64,000 nucleotides of DNA from Melastoma dodecandrum (Eukaryota; Streptophyta; Magnoliopsida; Myrtales; Melastomataceae). Shown piece after piece: positions 46,365 through 57,394 of the stretch. The stretch is taken from NCBI GenBank assembly GCA_029817715.1, contig JARUPY010000606.1, forward strand, positions 7,006,001 to 7,070,000. The letters are read 5' to 3'. The position numbers and the translations under genes are program-made. Below the pieces are notes generated by a model. That model was given only the letters and a program-made list of their open reading frames with translations, did not search any database and was not told where the DNA came from. Positions within the stretch are counted from its first letter, which is position 1. Every line of letters begins with the position of its first letter.

Positions 46365-47886
46365 TCGTCCAGCGAACATGTGTGGAGAGAGCAGCTCAAC
46401 TGGCAGCGGCCTGCAAGATTCTCACAACAGATGCCAACTAAGGGATCAAAGGTGCATCTTTTCCGGAGTTTTTGTTTGCTAACAACCAAGAAGATTAAGG
46501 AAGCCTTTCATAAGATCCCAATCACAAACCAAAAGTTCCACTGGGAGTCAATAGGGCTATTTCAGCTCCAATTTCAACAAGAGATTATATAGCATAATCA
46601 CCACAGGCAATGTGCAGTGCTCAAAGTTCTTACTCTCCTTGTCAACCCCAGAACCTTCACAAAATTACCCTGATGGGAGTCGAGGATAACATAAAAGTCT
46701 GATTGCAACCCCAAGACACGCGAAACATCATAAAAACGAGATGCAAAGGATAGCTGGTTTGGAATACCTTCCCAAAATAAACAACGATAGTGCTGACATT
46801 AACTATTAATACGCTCAAGAAAGTACATTAAGATTTCCTTTTCTAGCCTACCGATGAGTAAAACAAGAACTCAGGAGAAGGTCTATATCCACAGCTTCTG
46901 CAAACTTGATCCATGGTCATCCTTAAGATCACTTGTACTCTGCTGCTAAAACCAACGGAACTTCCCAACTGCTGGTCCGGTATCTGAGTCTTTAACCTGT
47001 TTACTAGATATTTTATATTGCGGCACCACCTCAGTTAATTCCACCCCCACCTACTATATGTCGTTGCAATGATGACATTTCATGAGCAAATGAGCAGATA
47101 CAAAAGGAAGCAAACAAAACAAGTAGCAGAAAAGACAGCATGCAGCGTCTCCAAGGAGGTTTGGAGAGACACACCCTGGACATGCAATCTACATGCACCA
47201 TAGTCAAAGCATCCATGGAAAAAAGAATTCCTACTTCACGCAGAGATGATGAACAGTTAATTCACTACAGAAAACCACGGGGCCGATGTTCCCTTTGCAC
47301 AATGTTGAGCAAAACGCAGAAACGTGCAACAGTTTATCCTACGATTACATTGTCTGTAGAATTCAAATCTAAAATCCAATATCACACCAACACAGTAAAC
47401 GAGGAAAGGCGTGTCCTCAATTGGAATTGGAGCAAACTGAGAGTGGAGCCATTAAGGAAAATAATTATATAAAAAAACCATTTCTCAAAGATTGCATAGC
47501 AGCAATTAGGAAGGCTTCGTCATTTCTGCAAGGACTGAGGTAGTCACCATTGTATTGCAGTTGAAGCTTAAGACGATCCCACATGATGGTAACAAAATCT
47601 TTTTCCAATTCGTTGAAGTGCTTGCAGTCAACATAAAACCTTCGTACTTGGTTGACAACTGAAAACACATGCAGGATTCAGCATTCTTCTCATAAGAACA
47701 CTCTAACGCTAGCCCACCCAATTTTAAAAATGGAAAAGATGGCTGTTAACACTAAAAAAGAGGACCATAACTCTAAAACTAACTAAAGATAAGACATGCA
47801 ATTGAGCATCCCGCACTTAAATTATAGAAAGTGATGGTAAAAATAACTTACCATGAAAATAAAAAGAGAAGGATCAGAGCTAATTC
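46365..47886. other. Intergenic region downstream of MOS11
   Basis: Mostly the 3' flanks of the plus-strand small protein gene and of MOS11 (minus). A minus-strand exon-like frame at 47657-47465 is listed separately; the rest shows nothing. Confidence 0.45.
47465..47657 (-). other. Orphan exon-like frame (minus strand)
   Basis: After an acceptor-like TGTTTTCAG, a frame reads VVNQVRRFYVDCKHFNELEK, then DFVTIMWDRLKLQLQYNGDY and NDEAFLIAAMQSLRNGFFI before a stop. The amphipathic, Leu-rich look is unlike the flanking AT-rich DNA and suggests coding origin. It could be a terminal exon of an alternative MOS11 transcript (it lies about 230 bp downstream of the MOS11 stop, same strand) or a leftover from another gene. 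I do not recognise it. Confidence 0.3.
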
Positions 47887-48894
47887 TTATGCCACACTGG
47901 CCTTGCCAGCACCAGCTGCTTTGGGTATATCAGAAAACCTGGAAAAGAAAGAGCTAATTATCAGCCTCATAAACAATCACAATCCATTGCTGCAATCCTT
48001 TTAAACTAATCACATTCAAATCATTAACGGGCAAAACCTAAGTGCCCTCAACTTCTTCTTATCTTCCTCCTGGGGATCAGCTGCGAGACCGGTTGAAAAT
48101 CTAGCACCTCTAGCTTTCCTTTTCGCTTCCTCATCCAAAGGCGTAGAAGGTACCGGTGTGCCAAATCTGGAAGAAAACAAAGAAAAAATGTAAATGTTCT
48201 TCACTTTATACATTGCTTAACCTTGAAACAAACACTGCTGCTCAAATGAGGAACGGTATAATAATCCAGCCTGGATCGCCTAAATGATATGAGGAACAAT
48301 AAGTAAGAATAACCCAATGCAGAGAACCAGCATTACAAATTCGCAACCACAAGAGCAACAGGAACTCACAATCCACCCGAAATTTCACCTTAATTTATCG
48401 CCCTATGCCAATATTCTAAAAAAAAGGAATCGGTGACTACTATTGTTTGTGTTGCATTTGCAGTACTAGAGTAAACAAACCTCTCAGCACGAGCCTTCCT
48501 CTTCATCTCTTCCGATTTACCCAGCACATTGGACTTGTTCGGACCTAGTGCCGTGCCAAACCTAGAGCCAGAACATTCCAATCTTAGACGTGGAATCACA
48601 ACCAAAAACTTGTCGAACAAAGGGGGGAAGGGAACCCAACCTCTCGGCGCGAGAACTCCGTTTCTCCTCCTCAGACAACTGGACAGGCATCCCGAACCTC
48701 TCGGCTCTACGCATCCTCCGACCAATGTCGCTGGTAGGGCAGCCGGCAGCGGCAAGGGGAGCAGCCTCGAGCGACGCAGGGGCATCTCCGGCAGTCGCGT
48801 TTGGGACGACATCAGGAGAACCTAAGGCTTCGAGATGGTCCTCGTAGGGTATCTTCTCATTGAGGTTGATCGACGGCTTCCCAGCGGCGGCCAT
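47887..48894 (-). CDS. MOS11: MOS11 / SARNP-Tho1 family mRNA export factor
   Basis: Four minus-strand exons, 48894-48641, 48561-48481, 48166-48038 and 47938-47887; phases fit, 171 residues. The start is MAAAGKPSINLNEKIPYEDH. The C-terminal two thirds has the repeated element R(R/A)AERFG: MRRAERFGMPVQLSEEEKR, SSRAERFGTALG, KRKARAERFGTPVP and KRKARGARFSTG. Three of the exon joins fall at the arginine before FG, so each repeat is a modular exon. This repeat is diagnostic of the plant MOS11 / animal CIP29-SARNP / yeast Tho1 family, a partner of the TREX complex that binds the DEAD-box helicase UAP56 and promotes mRNA export. A nuclear protein is expected. No lesion. Confidence 0.93.
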
Positions 48895-49326
48895 GGCGGC
48901 AGAGGGAAGGGTTCGAGGAGGAGTATGCCGTGGGGTTTGGGGAAGAGCGAACACGCGGCGAAGGCTTAGACCGACTGAACTGACTCGATTTCTCTTCTTC
49001 TTCGCCGGTTCTATTTATACGTACGGACTGCCGCTATTTTGGAGAAGTTCTCATTTTTTAGTCCTCATAGTTTTTTATCATATTCATTTTAGTACTTTCC
49101 CCTCGTTTTCCCAGCCATTTTACTACAAACCAGTCTCTGGCTTTGCTTCGGACTATAGAACCTACTGCGAGCCCGACCTCGGCCGGCCACCAATAAGTCC
49201 CCACCCTGATGAACCACTGAAAATAAGCCAACCTGATATACTTAAATCAATGCGGAGCCAGACAGAGTTACGAAAAACAGCTAAAATGAGAAGATAGATG
49301 TTCATGCTATAAAGAAAAATACAAAA
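48895..49326. other. Intergenic gap between MOS11 leader and tRNA methyltransferase 3' end
   Basis: About 430 bp. It holds the MOS11 promoter/leader (48895-49030, with plus-strand TTCTATTTATACG near 49009-49021, i.e. a CGTATAAATAG TATA-like box on the minus strand) and the 3' UTR of the next gene. No gene seen. Confidence 0.5.
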
Positions 49327-50088
49327 CTATGATGAGGATGGGGAGATGCGTCGGTATATGGCTCGAAACGTCTTCCCTCCATTCCGGGCGACCTTTTGTC
49401 CCTCTTCGGTTGCAGAAGTCAAAAGGTTCACCACCGGATCGGCTTTCACTTCTTCTTCAGATACAGCCTCGAACATTGGGTGTTCGTCCAGACAAGACTC
49501 CATCCATTCCCCGAGCTCTTCAACATCTGTGATGGTGTATATAATCCCACCCACTGCGAGAGTGTAGGCATACTCGTCCAACAAGTGAGGGCTAATCACC
49601 CTCCTCCGATGGTTCTTCTCCTTGAAATGTGGATCCGGGAACAAGAAAAACATCTTAGTGAGCTGTCCTTTCTCAAAGTAATTGGGGATGTACTTCATCG
49701 AGTTCGTCCGAACCACTGAGATGTTTTGGTATTGGCCGGGATTAGTTGTCCTCAAAGCAGAAATCCGTTCCTTGACATATTCTGTTACTTTATCCCTTAT
49801 CTCCATACCAATCATCAATGTCTCAGGGAACAGGGTGGATAGACTGACCAACAATCCTCCGAAACCGCATCCAATGTCAGCAAACTGTATCTTCTGGACA
49901 CAGCCATTGTTGGATGAAGAGGGGACGAGCTGGGGATAATACAGGGAATAGTCAAACTGACCAGGGCATAGCGGCACTGGAAAGTGAGAGTCGCTCAACG
50001 GATTGCTATGAGCTCGGGCTCGGTAGAAACGTTTTCGAGGCAGCCCCGTGGTCTTGCTGTGGGTCGAACCCACAACTTTTTCTTGCAT
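49327..50088 (-). CDS. TRM8: tRNA (guanine-N7-)-methyltransferase catalytic subunit
   Basis: A single-exon frame of 253 residues. The SAM-binding site is FADIGCGFGGLLVSLS (about 90-105), followed by LMIGMEIRDKVTEYVKERI. The signature MFFLFPDPHFKEKNHRRRVI (about 160-180) is the catalytic/RNA-binding motif of the TrmB/Trm8/METTL1 family. The start has TGLPRKRFYRARAHSNPLSD, the conserved plant N-terminal segment just before the Rossmann fold. The enzyme adds m7G at position 46 of tRNA variable loops, with a WD40 partner (Trm82/WDR4-type). Length matches plant members. A 5' UTR intron is possible upstream (about 50100-50550), but I did not map it. It shares its upstream region with TerC, now interrupted by a mobile element. 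Confidence 0.95.
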   Translation of the reverse strand: MQEKVVGSTHSKTTGLPRKRFYRARAHSNPLSDSHFPVPLCPGQFDYSLYYPQLVPSSSNNGCVQKIQFADIGCGFGGLLVSLSTLFPETLMIGMEIRDKVTEYVKERISALRTTNPGQYQNISVVRTNSMKYIPNYFEKGQLTKMFFLFPDPHFKEKNHRRRVISPHLLDEYAYTLAVGGIIYTITDVEELGEWMESCLDEHPMFEAVSEEEVKADPVVNLLTSATEEGQKVARNGGKTFRAIYRRISPSSS

Positions 50089-50836
50089 CTCTCCTATATA
50101 TCAGGTATAAAAATCATTTCCAAGTTAAAGATGCCAAAAATCTTCCAAACAAAACGATATGACGATACTGATATTCTTTCAGTCCCAAAACCAACATCCA
50201 AAAATGAGTCCTCAAAGCTCGTGTTTCGACCGATTACTAATCCTCACGACACGAAAAATTCAAACATCAATTCTACACGTTTCCACCATGATTTTTTTTC
50301 ACCTCTGATCCCCCGGAGCTACCTCTGAGATCGGGGCGATCTCTTTTTTCCTTCCAAAAACCAGAACTTAACTTGCTAAAGCGATTCACCGGCGAAATGA
50401 ATTCAAGAAATCCAACATCTCTCAATCCCGGTTGCTAAATCGAGTTCAATCGAAATCAAAGAACGGAAACAGACACAACTACAGACACTTCAAACACTCA
50501 AATAAAAGAAGATGAAATAGGCTACGGCAAGAAAAGCGCCCTCACCAAGAAGTTGCCGAATGAACAAGTTGGGAACTTTGCGGCGCCCAGGGGGAAAGAT
50601 TCAGACGACAACTCGTTTCTTAAGAGAGGGCGGCGTCTGGAACCGGGGGCAGGCGGGAAGGAAGGGATTGCGGCCAGAAAGTCCGTTTATTCCGATTTGC
50701 CGCAATTAGGGCTTCTTTATTTTAGAGACCGCCGTAATCGCCTCTAAAAAAGCCCAAACAGGTAGCATTGGCCCACATTAATAATTAATCTACTTTTTAA
50801 GAAGCACGATACGACCCAATAATAATGACAAATGAA
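50089..50836. other. Upstream region of tRNA methyltransferase
   Basis: About 750 bp of leader/promoter (minus strand). A CAACTTGTTC-rich block near 50560 and a run CTAAAAAAGCCC near 50743-50755 are unremarkable. GGCCCA occurs at 50769. The last 10 bp (50827-50836) are the left target duplication of the adjacent element. Confidence 0.45.
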
Positions 50837-51099
50837 GAGTTTTGTACGGAAATACGGTTAGTTTTAAAAAAAATTTGCGAAATACGGTCCCAGTTTCGTA
50901 AAATACGGTTTTACCGTGTCCTCCGATTTATAAAGAGGGCGCGTTTTTAAAACGCGCCCCCCTGCGTGCCAAAGGAAGGGGCGGGTTTAACCCGCCCCTA
51001 TGCGAGATGAGAAAATGGCATGAGGGCGCGGTCTCCCGCCCCTTAAACACTTGGAGAAAATTCTCCCAAGTATCGGAATGACGGGTGGGGAGGAGGGGT

Positions 51100-51445
51100 A
51101 GGGGGCGGGTTTTCAAAACCCGCCCCTTGAGGGGGTTCAGGGGGGGACGGGTCTTCAAAACCCGCCCCTTGAGGGGGTTCAGGGGGGGACGGGTCTTCAA
51201 AACCCGCCCCTTGAGGGGGTTGAGTGGGGGCGGGTCTTCAAAACCCGCCCCTTGAGGGGGTTGAGTGGGGGGCGGGTGAGGGGACTCGCCCCTTGAAGTA
51301 GGGGGTTGAAGGGGGGGCGACTGAGGGGGGTTGAGGGGGGGGGGGCGAGTCCCCTCAAGGGGCGGGTTTTGACCCGCCCCCACTCAACCCCCCTCAAGGG
51401 GCGGGTTTTCAAAACCCGCCCCCCCGAACCCCTCAAGGGGCGGTG
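51100..51445. repeat. 43-bp tandem array of GC-rich palindromes
   Basis: From about 51100 the unit GACGGGTCTTCAAAACCCGC followed by CCCTTGAGGGGGTTCAGGG repeats with a 43-bp period, at about 51147, 51190 and 51232. From about 51330 the units run in the opposite direction (CCCTCAAGGGGCGGGTTTT), so the array is itself a large inverted repeat centred near 51320. Guanine runs of 5-12 (51300-51345) give G-quadruplex potential. Each unit can fold back on itself. Confidence 0.85.
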
Positions 51446-52247
51446 TTCGCGCACGAAACGGATCACGTTGGAAATATTTGGCAATGGACTCACAGTAGTT
51501 ATATTGTGGTCGCCAGTAAGAAGATGCACAATTTTATTGAAATCAAATGCAAGTCTTACAATCTTAATGAATAAAGGAAACAGGGCTTACAGCCATTAAA
51601 AATGGAAAAAGAGCGCAAGTATTGATGACGATGTGGAAATCCGTGACGGTGGAGAACTTCTGACGAAGGCCTTGGAAGCTCGCTCCGTCGGTGGTGGTCG
51701 CTGGCGGGAGGCTGTGACGAAGGCCATACAAGCTCACTCCGTCGGTGGTGTCGCTGGCGGGGGTTGACGGCAAAGGCCCTACGAGCTCACTCTGCTGACG
51801 GAGGGAGGTTGACCTACAAACCGGGTCGAGGTATCTAATTTCCTAAAGTTGACGAACAAACTTCAGTGTTTTGGCTGTGTGTGGTCGTACCCTGTTTTGA
51901 AAAATCCCTCTGCTATTTATAGAGGATTTGTATGCGATTAATGAGTAACAGATAAATCTTTTTACAGATCGTGTTATAGATCATGATCCCTAATGTCGTG
52001 GGGGTGTCTCAACAACCCCCTTGATATATGCGATCACGTTCCTGGATATTTAAGATCAGTTACGATCTTCAGCAAACTTGATTGAAAATGAATAGATTTA
52101 TTCCGACCTCGTCGACTTGACCGATCTGTACGGACTGCGATCGACTTGATCGACTTTATCCAGGATTCCGTCGATTCGACTCTACTAGTATACTTAGCTA
52201 CTGTTGAGTCATCTTGATTGGCTTTGATCACCACGTTCCTTCATCGT

Positions 52248-52350
52248 GAGTCGACCTAGTCGACCCCGTTTATAAGTCGATCTAATCGACTTTGTCATAA
52301 ATCGACCTAGTCGATTTCGTCGTGAGTCGGCCTAGACGACTACGTCTTGG
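52248..52350. repeat. Degenerate tandem repeat of about 26 bp with TCGA cores
   Basis: Units of the form AGTCGACCTAGTCGACCCCG, AAGTCGATCTAATCGACTTTG, AATCGACCTAGTCGATTTCG and AGTCGGCCTAGACGACTACG follow each other with a 25-27 bp spacing, each with a quasi-palindromic TCGAnnTAnTCGA core. Further TCGACTTGATCGACTT copies lie at 52110-52160. It lies in the middle part of the GC-hairpin element. Confidence 0.7.
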
Positions 52351-52894
52351 GCCGACTCGGAGTGTGACTTGAGGGAATACTGGGTTTCTGTTCTAAACCC
52401 AGGCCCAAAATTAATTGCCATGTCAACAGGCGGGTTTTCAAAACCCGCCCCCCCCTTAACCCCCCTCAAGGGGCGGGTTTTCCCCCCAACCCCCTCCTCC
52501 TCCCCCGTCATTCCGATACTTGGGAGAATTTTCTCCAAGTGTTTAAGGGGCGAGTTTTGTAAACCCGCCCCTGGCATGAGGGCGCGTTTTGAGACCGCGC
52601 CCTCATGTCATTTTCCCATCTCGCATAGGGGCGGGTTTTCAAAACTCGCCCCTTCCTTTGGCACGCCGGGGGGCGCGTTTTGAAAACGCGCCCTCTTTAT
52701 AAATCGGAGGACGCGTTTTCAAAACGCGCCCCATCGACGGTAAAACCATATTTTACGAAACTGGGACCGTATTTCGTAATTTTTTTTTAAAACTAACCGT
52801 ATTTTCGTACAAAACTCGACAAATGAATGCCGGAGAGTTATCGCGTGATATCCGAACGTTGAGAGCAAGGGAGAGCGTTCGCTGACCAAAATCA

Positions 52895-55800
52895 ATGGGC
52901 TCGGCCTCCGCCTCCGCCGTTACCAACGGCCTACGTCTCTCCTCCGCTCCGCGTTTGTCTTCGCCGCTTCTTCCGCCGGCTGCTCGGATGAGATCTTGGT
53001 GGCTTCTTTCCCCCCCGCTCGCCCCATCGGTGCACGCAGGTCTGCTCGTCCGCGCGTCAGCGTGCGTTCCTTCCGGCGGTTCCTTTTCCCTGATTCTTAG
53101 TCGTGATTAGTTCCTTTAATGGATTTGCAGAGGGCCGCCGGTGTAGGTGTTCTCCCGTTTCTTGCTCCGGAGGATCGGAACGCGGGGATGATTTGTCCGC
53201 CGCCGGTAATTGAATCTTGATTTCCCCGTCCGGGATTTTCCCTTTGCCTGAGATGTTGGTCAATTTGGTGTATCTGAATGACTGGTTCTTGTTCTGAGTT
53301 ACGTGAATGTTCGAGGATTCTTCTTACTGTTTTACGTGTCTTACATTTTGTCTGAATTGTGCGAGAAGCTTTTCTATGATTGTCATCCTTATAGGGCTAT
53401 GTGGAGTGTAGAATTTCTATGTAGCTCTCTTTCATAGCACTCATGTTAAGAATTCTCTATTTTCTACTGTCACAATCAATGGTTATTATCACAGCCAATG
53501 AATTGCCATCATGGCCGGGGCTGGATGGTCCAAAATTCTGCTCTCCTCCGCCTTGACTCGCAATGGGGCAGGAATTTTGAATTGATAGGGTCCTTTCATC
53601 ATCCTAAGAATGTTTTGACCTTGGAATAGGCATCGGCTGGCTGACTGTGGGCTGAGTAGTTTATGATAACTCTTCCTAACCTATGAAATTTTTTTCAGCA
53701 TAACAAAATGCAAGAAAAATAAATAAAATTAATGTTGCTTTTACTTTTTATGCAGAAGACTCAGGGTCTGCTTCTGGCTTGTACAGTGAGATTAAGAACC
53801 CTCTAAAGGTTAAATCGCCTCAGTATTTTGGTGACAAAGAGAATAAGGATGTGGCGGTGGAGGGATTTACCACTTCTATAAGGACAGTTGCCCTTTGTGT
53901 GAGTATCTCCTCAATTCCTGTTTTCTCAATTGGAAGCTTGTAAATGTCGAAAAATATCAAAGATTTGTTTGTAGAATTCTTGTTAATATAGGTTAGCGCA
54001 GCTGTGGCATTTGGTGTTGGTGTGGGTTTGACAAGTGGAGTTGGCAAGGCATCTGAGTTTTTTGCTGGGTATGTATCAAAACACTGTCTTTCTCATGATT
54101 CTCTATGATCAAGGTTTTGCATGTCCAATTCTGCTTGGCCAGCTAATTTTTATCATTTCTTTGTGGGTATAAACTTCAAAGGGAGAATTCAACATAATTC
54201 TCCCGGTATGTGGTTTGCCCTTCTTTGACTTACTTTTAACCTCAATGATCCACTATTTCCAGATATATACTGGAGCAGAGTTTGTCAGTTGACAATCTGT
54301 TTGTCTTCGTGCTCGTATTTAAGTACTTCAAAGTACCAATCCAGTATCAGGTGCTAAAATGAAATTCTTCCATTTTTTATACTTCCATTTTCAATTGAAA
54401 CAGCATCGACATGCCTTAAATGAGATGCATTTTATCTTAATGTTGCTGGTCACTTACCCTTTCAATAATAACTTCTCAAGCAGAACCAGGTACTTTCTTA
54501 TGGAATTGCAGGGGCTATAATATTTCGCCTATCGTTGATATTACTTGGAGCTGCGACCCTGCAAGTAATCTTTTATTTGCCCATCTTTTGCTACTTTCAA
54601 CGTGATAAATATCACTTTCTGATATTCTAGCCTCTTAATTTCAGAGGTTTGAGGCAGTTAACTTACTTTTGGCTGCAATTCTTCTGTTCTCATCATTCAA
54701 GGCACATTTCTATCCCCTGCATTATGGCATTATCTAATTACATTCTTTCATCTTTATGTGATCAATTCATATTTTATAGGAAAAGGTTCCTTTTCCAAGT
54801 TACATATAAAGAACTAGATTTTTGGTCTAGTAAACTTGTTGATATAGAATCTTTCATTTTGTCCAAGAAAATTAGTGAGCTGAAACTTGGAAACCACTAC
54901 ATCAACTTCTCATTAGAGACAGCACATTTACCATTCTTTTACATAAATATATTGTTCATTACTTATTTCCTTTGTTTTTCTTTGGTCATGTTATCAGTAG
55001 TATTTTAAATGCATCCTCATCCTGGTGTTCCAATCACTCCCACTAGAGCAATGCTTGGACAAGGAAGGACTTATAAGAATACCCTTGCAATGTCTGTATT
55101 AGTTCAATTCTCTTTCGAAATTGAATTTCACCTTTGTCAGCGCTCTCGTTTATTTATATTAAGGGAATTTATGTTGTCCTAAAGTCATGTTCTGGCTGAT
55201 GATGTCATCTTTTTCATTTTTTTCAGTTGTTTACCAGTGAAGAAGATGATTCTGATCTCTCTGACAACTTTATTGTGAAGACATGCCAGAAATTTATCCC
55301 AGTTACCAGTAATTTCTAATTCATTGATATGTCGTTGAACTTCCTCGATCCAAGTTGTGATTGATTTTGCCGACTCTGTTAATCATGTGTCGGGGTACTC
55401 TTTGATAAAATATCTAGATCTACTGTTGATTTCTACAAAAAAAAGAAGATCCTATGTTGATGTATTCCTACCTGATGATGTCATCTGTTTCTTTTTCTGG
55501 TTTTCAGCTGATAGATGTAGAAGATCTTATGCTGCTATGCAACTTTATATGGGTATTTATATACTTAAAGCACTCATCTTATTGTGGTTTCCTATTAGGT
55601 AGCTACTGTGGAGATCAGTTCATAACGAAGCAAAATGGTGTGTGGAAAGTAAGTCCGATTAGCTTTTGCGGCATGACTTTGTGGGTCCGTCGCATTTTTT
55701 AGTTTCAGATCTTGTATTCTTGGTACATAACATTAATGTACTCCTGGAGCTAGTTCATAACCTGTAGTGTCCTTATGAGTGATGGCATTCTCTTATGTAC

Positions 55801-57025
55801 GCTCAAAGGTCTGCAGTTCAGGTATAGTAGATTTGGATTTTATCTCTAACACGTTTCACACATTTTGGACAGGCCACTCCGTTGTTGCTCACCGTTGCGG
55901 TTATCGAGCTCAGTGACATAGCATTTGCTGTAAGTTCTCCTAATACCTTGTTCAGTTTTCACTTAAGCATATGGAGATTGCACAAATTAGTGGGGCCCAT
56001 CTGGGGCATGGCACAAGGTGTCAGTGCATTTTACTATTTCCTCTTGTTTACTTAAAAAACTGATCTCATTTTTCAGGTGGACTCCATACCAGCAGTTTTT
56101 GGGGTCACGCGGGACCCATTCATAGTATTCACTTCTAATATGTTTGCAATTTTAGGTAAAATTTTCTACAATGAAAGTTTATCTAACTTGTTCTATCGCA
56201 CCATTTCTTTTGCTTGCCTGAAAAATCGATAAAACACAACCATTCTTATGTGTTATCTTTGATAAATCAATGCATAACTGAAAATGAATTATACTGCCTG
56301 TATTGGTTAAATTAGTAGGGAAGCTAGTAGTATGGCTTCTAATTCCGAGAAACTAATAAAAAAGGAACACACGCTTCAAACTTTTTCTTTGAAGGACCAT
56401 ATATTGCAAATGTCTTGCCAGACAAATTAACTCGGATAACAATTGTTCGTGGCAATAGTTTTATTCATCCAAAACAAAGTTACGGAAGTTTGTGGCTAAA
56501 TGATTTTGTCGCAAACAGAGCTTTCAGTAAGAGGAATAACGAGATATTCTCTTGCAGGTTTGAGGTCTTTATACAGGCTCATATCAGAGGGCATGTCTGA
56601 TTTGGAATATCTGCAGGTTGAATGTGCTCCCTTTCAATCTTTTACTTAAAATCCATTCACAAATATTTGTCGTATCGGGAACTAGTCCTATACCAGTTTA
56701 TACTTGCTGTTCAATCCCTGGTTTTAGATGAATGCTCGAGTAATGTATTTTTGCTAATCCCCCTTTCCTTCATGATGCTCAGCCATCAATAGGAGTTGTC
56801 TTGGGCTTCATTGGGTTTAAAATGATCCTAGATTATTTCGGTAAGGCTGCTCCCTTCCAATTCTTTTCTTTTCTATTTTTTTTTTCATGAGAACACGCCG
56901 CATGTGGAGGACTCCCAAAATTTTCATTGGCAGGCATTCACGTTTCAACGGAAGCTTCTCTCGGCGTCGTGGCCACATGCTTGAGTGCTGGCGTACTCTT
57001 AAGTCTTCTCACAAAGTCTGAATAG
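52895..57025 (+). CDS. TERC: TerC-like chloroplast thylakoid membrane protein
   Basis: Fourteen exons: 52895-53039, 53131-53205, 53756-53898, 53992-54068, 54263-54350, 54484-54564, 54645-54701, 55227-55308, 55599-55648, 55873-55929, 56077-56155, 56558-56616, 56783-56840 and 56934-57025; 380 residues, close to AtTerC (384). The first about 65 residues are Ser/Ala/Arg-rich, acid-poor and fit a plastid transit peptide. The TerC core shows [88 protein letters not shown] and [20 protein letters not shown], giving about seven helices. Plant TerC helps insert thylakoid membrane proteins and is needed for chloroplast biogenesis. Exon 7 appears to use a GC donor (AAG|GCACAT). The mobile element ends 77 bp upstream of the start codon. 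Confidence 0.94.
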
Positions 57026-57363
57026 CCAGTGATCTCAAGTGTGACTGCTATGAAGGTCAGAAAAACAAACTTCCCTCCCATGTCTGCAAGACACTTGTCT
57101 CTTGAAATGCCATCTAGTGAGATCCACAAGTGATTGCACCCGGACACGATTCATTTGTGCAGTAGGACATTTGCTCCCGTGTAGGAGAAAGGGAGGCAGG
57201 AAGAGGACTCTGATAAATTCTATCGAGGAACTCGATTTTGATGTGCTTAAGATGGATGTCCCCACCATCTCCAGATCCTTTGTGAATAGTCAAGTCAGTC
57301 ATGAACGATGATGGATTTTCTCTTTTCAACGAGAACTCAAGCTTAAATGACAGAAGTCCACAA

Positions 57364-57394
<31 letters not shown>

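Larger units (their letters stand above)
50837..52817. mobile_element. GC-hairpin inverted-repeat element (Mutator-like), about 1,981 bp
   Basis: The ends are inverted copies: GAGTTTTGTACGGAAATACG at 50837 and, on the minus strand from 52817, GAGTTTTGTACGAAAATACG. Similarity continues through TATAAAGAGGGCGCG and CACTTGGAGAAAATTCTCCC blocks, so the terminal repeats reach about 350 bp (50837 to about 51190; about 52430-52817). GACAAATGAA flanks both sides (50827-50836; 52818-52827), a 9-10-bp target duplication. The arms contain at least a dozen palindromes of the form GGGGCGGGTTTT/AAAACCCGCCCC (e.g. about 50937, 50976, 51103, 51396, 52427, 52550, 52668 and 52705). The middle (51480-52410) is AT-balanced, non-coding, with a TCGA-rich tandem repeat. 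No transposase. Class fit (MULE) rests on long TIRs and target size; the hairpin content is unusual. Confidence 0.85.
50827..52827. repeat. Target site duplication of the GC-hairpin element
   Basis: GACAAATGAA at 50827-50836 and 52818-52827, each abutting a terminal inverted repeat. Nine or ten bases, depending on whether the first G belongs to the target. Confidence 0.85.
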
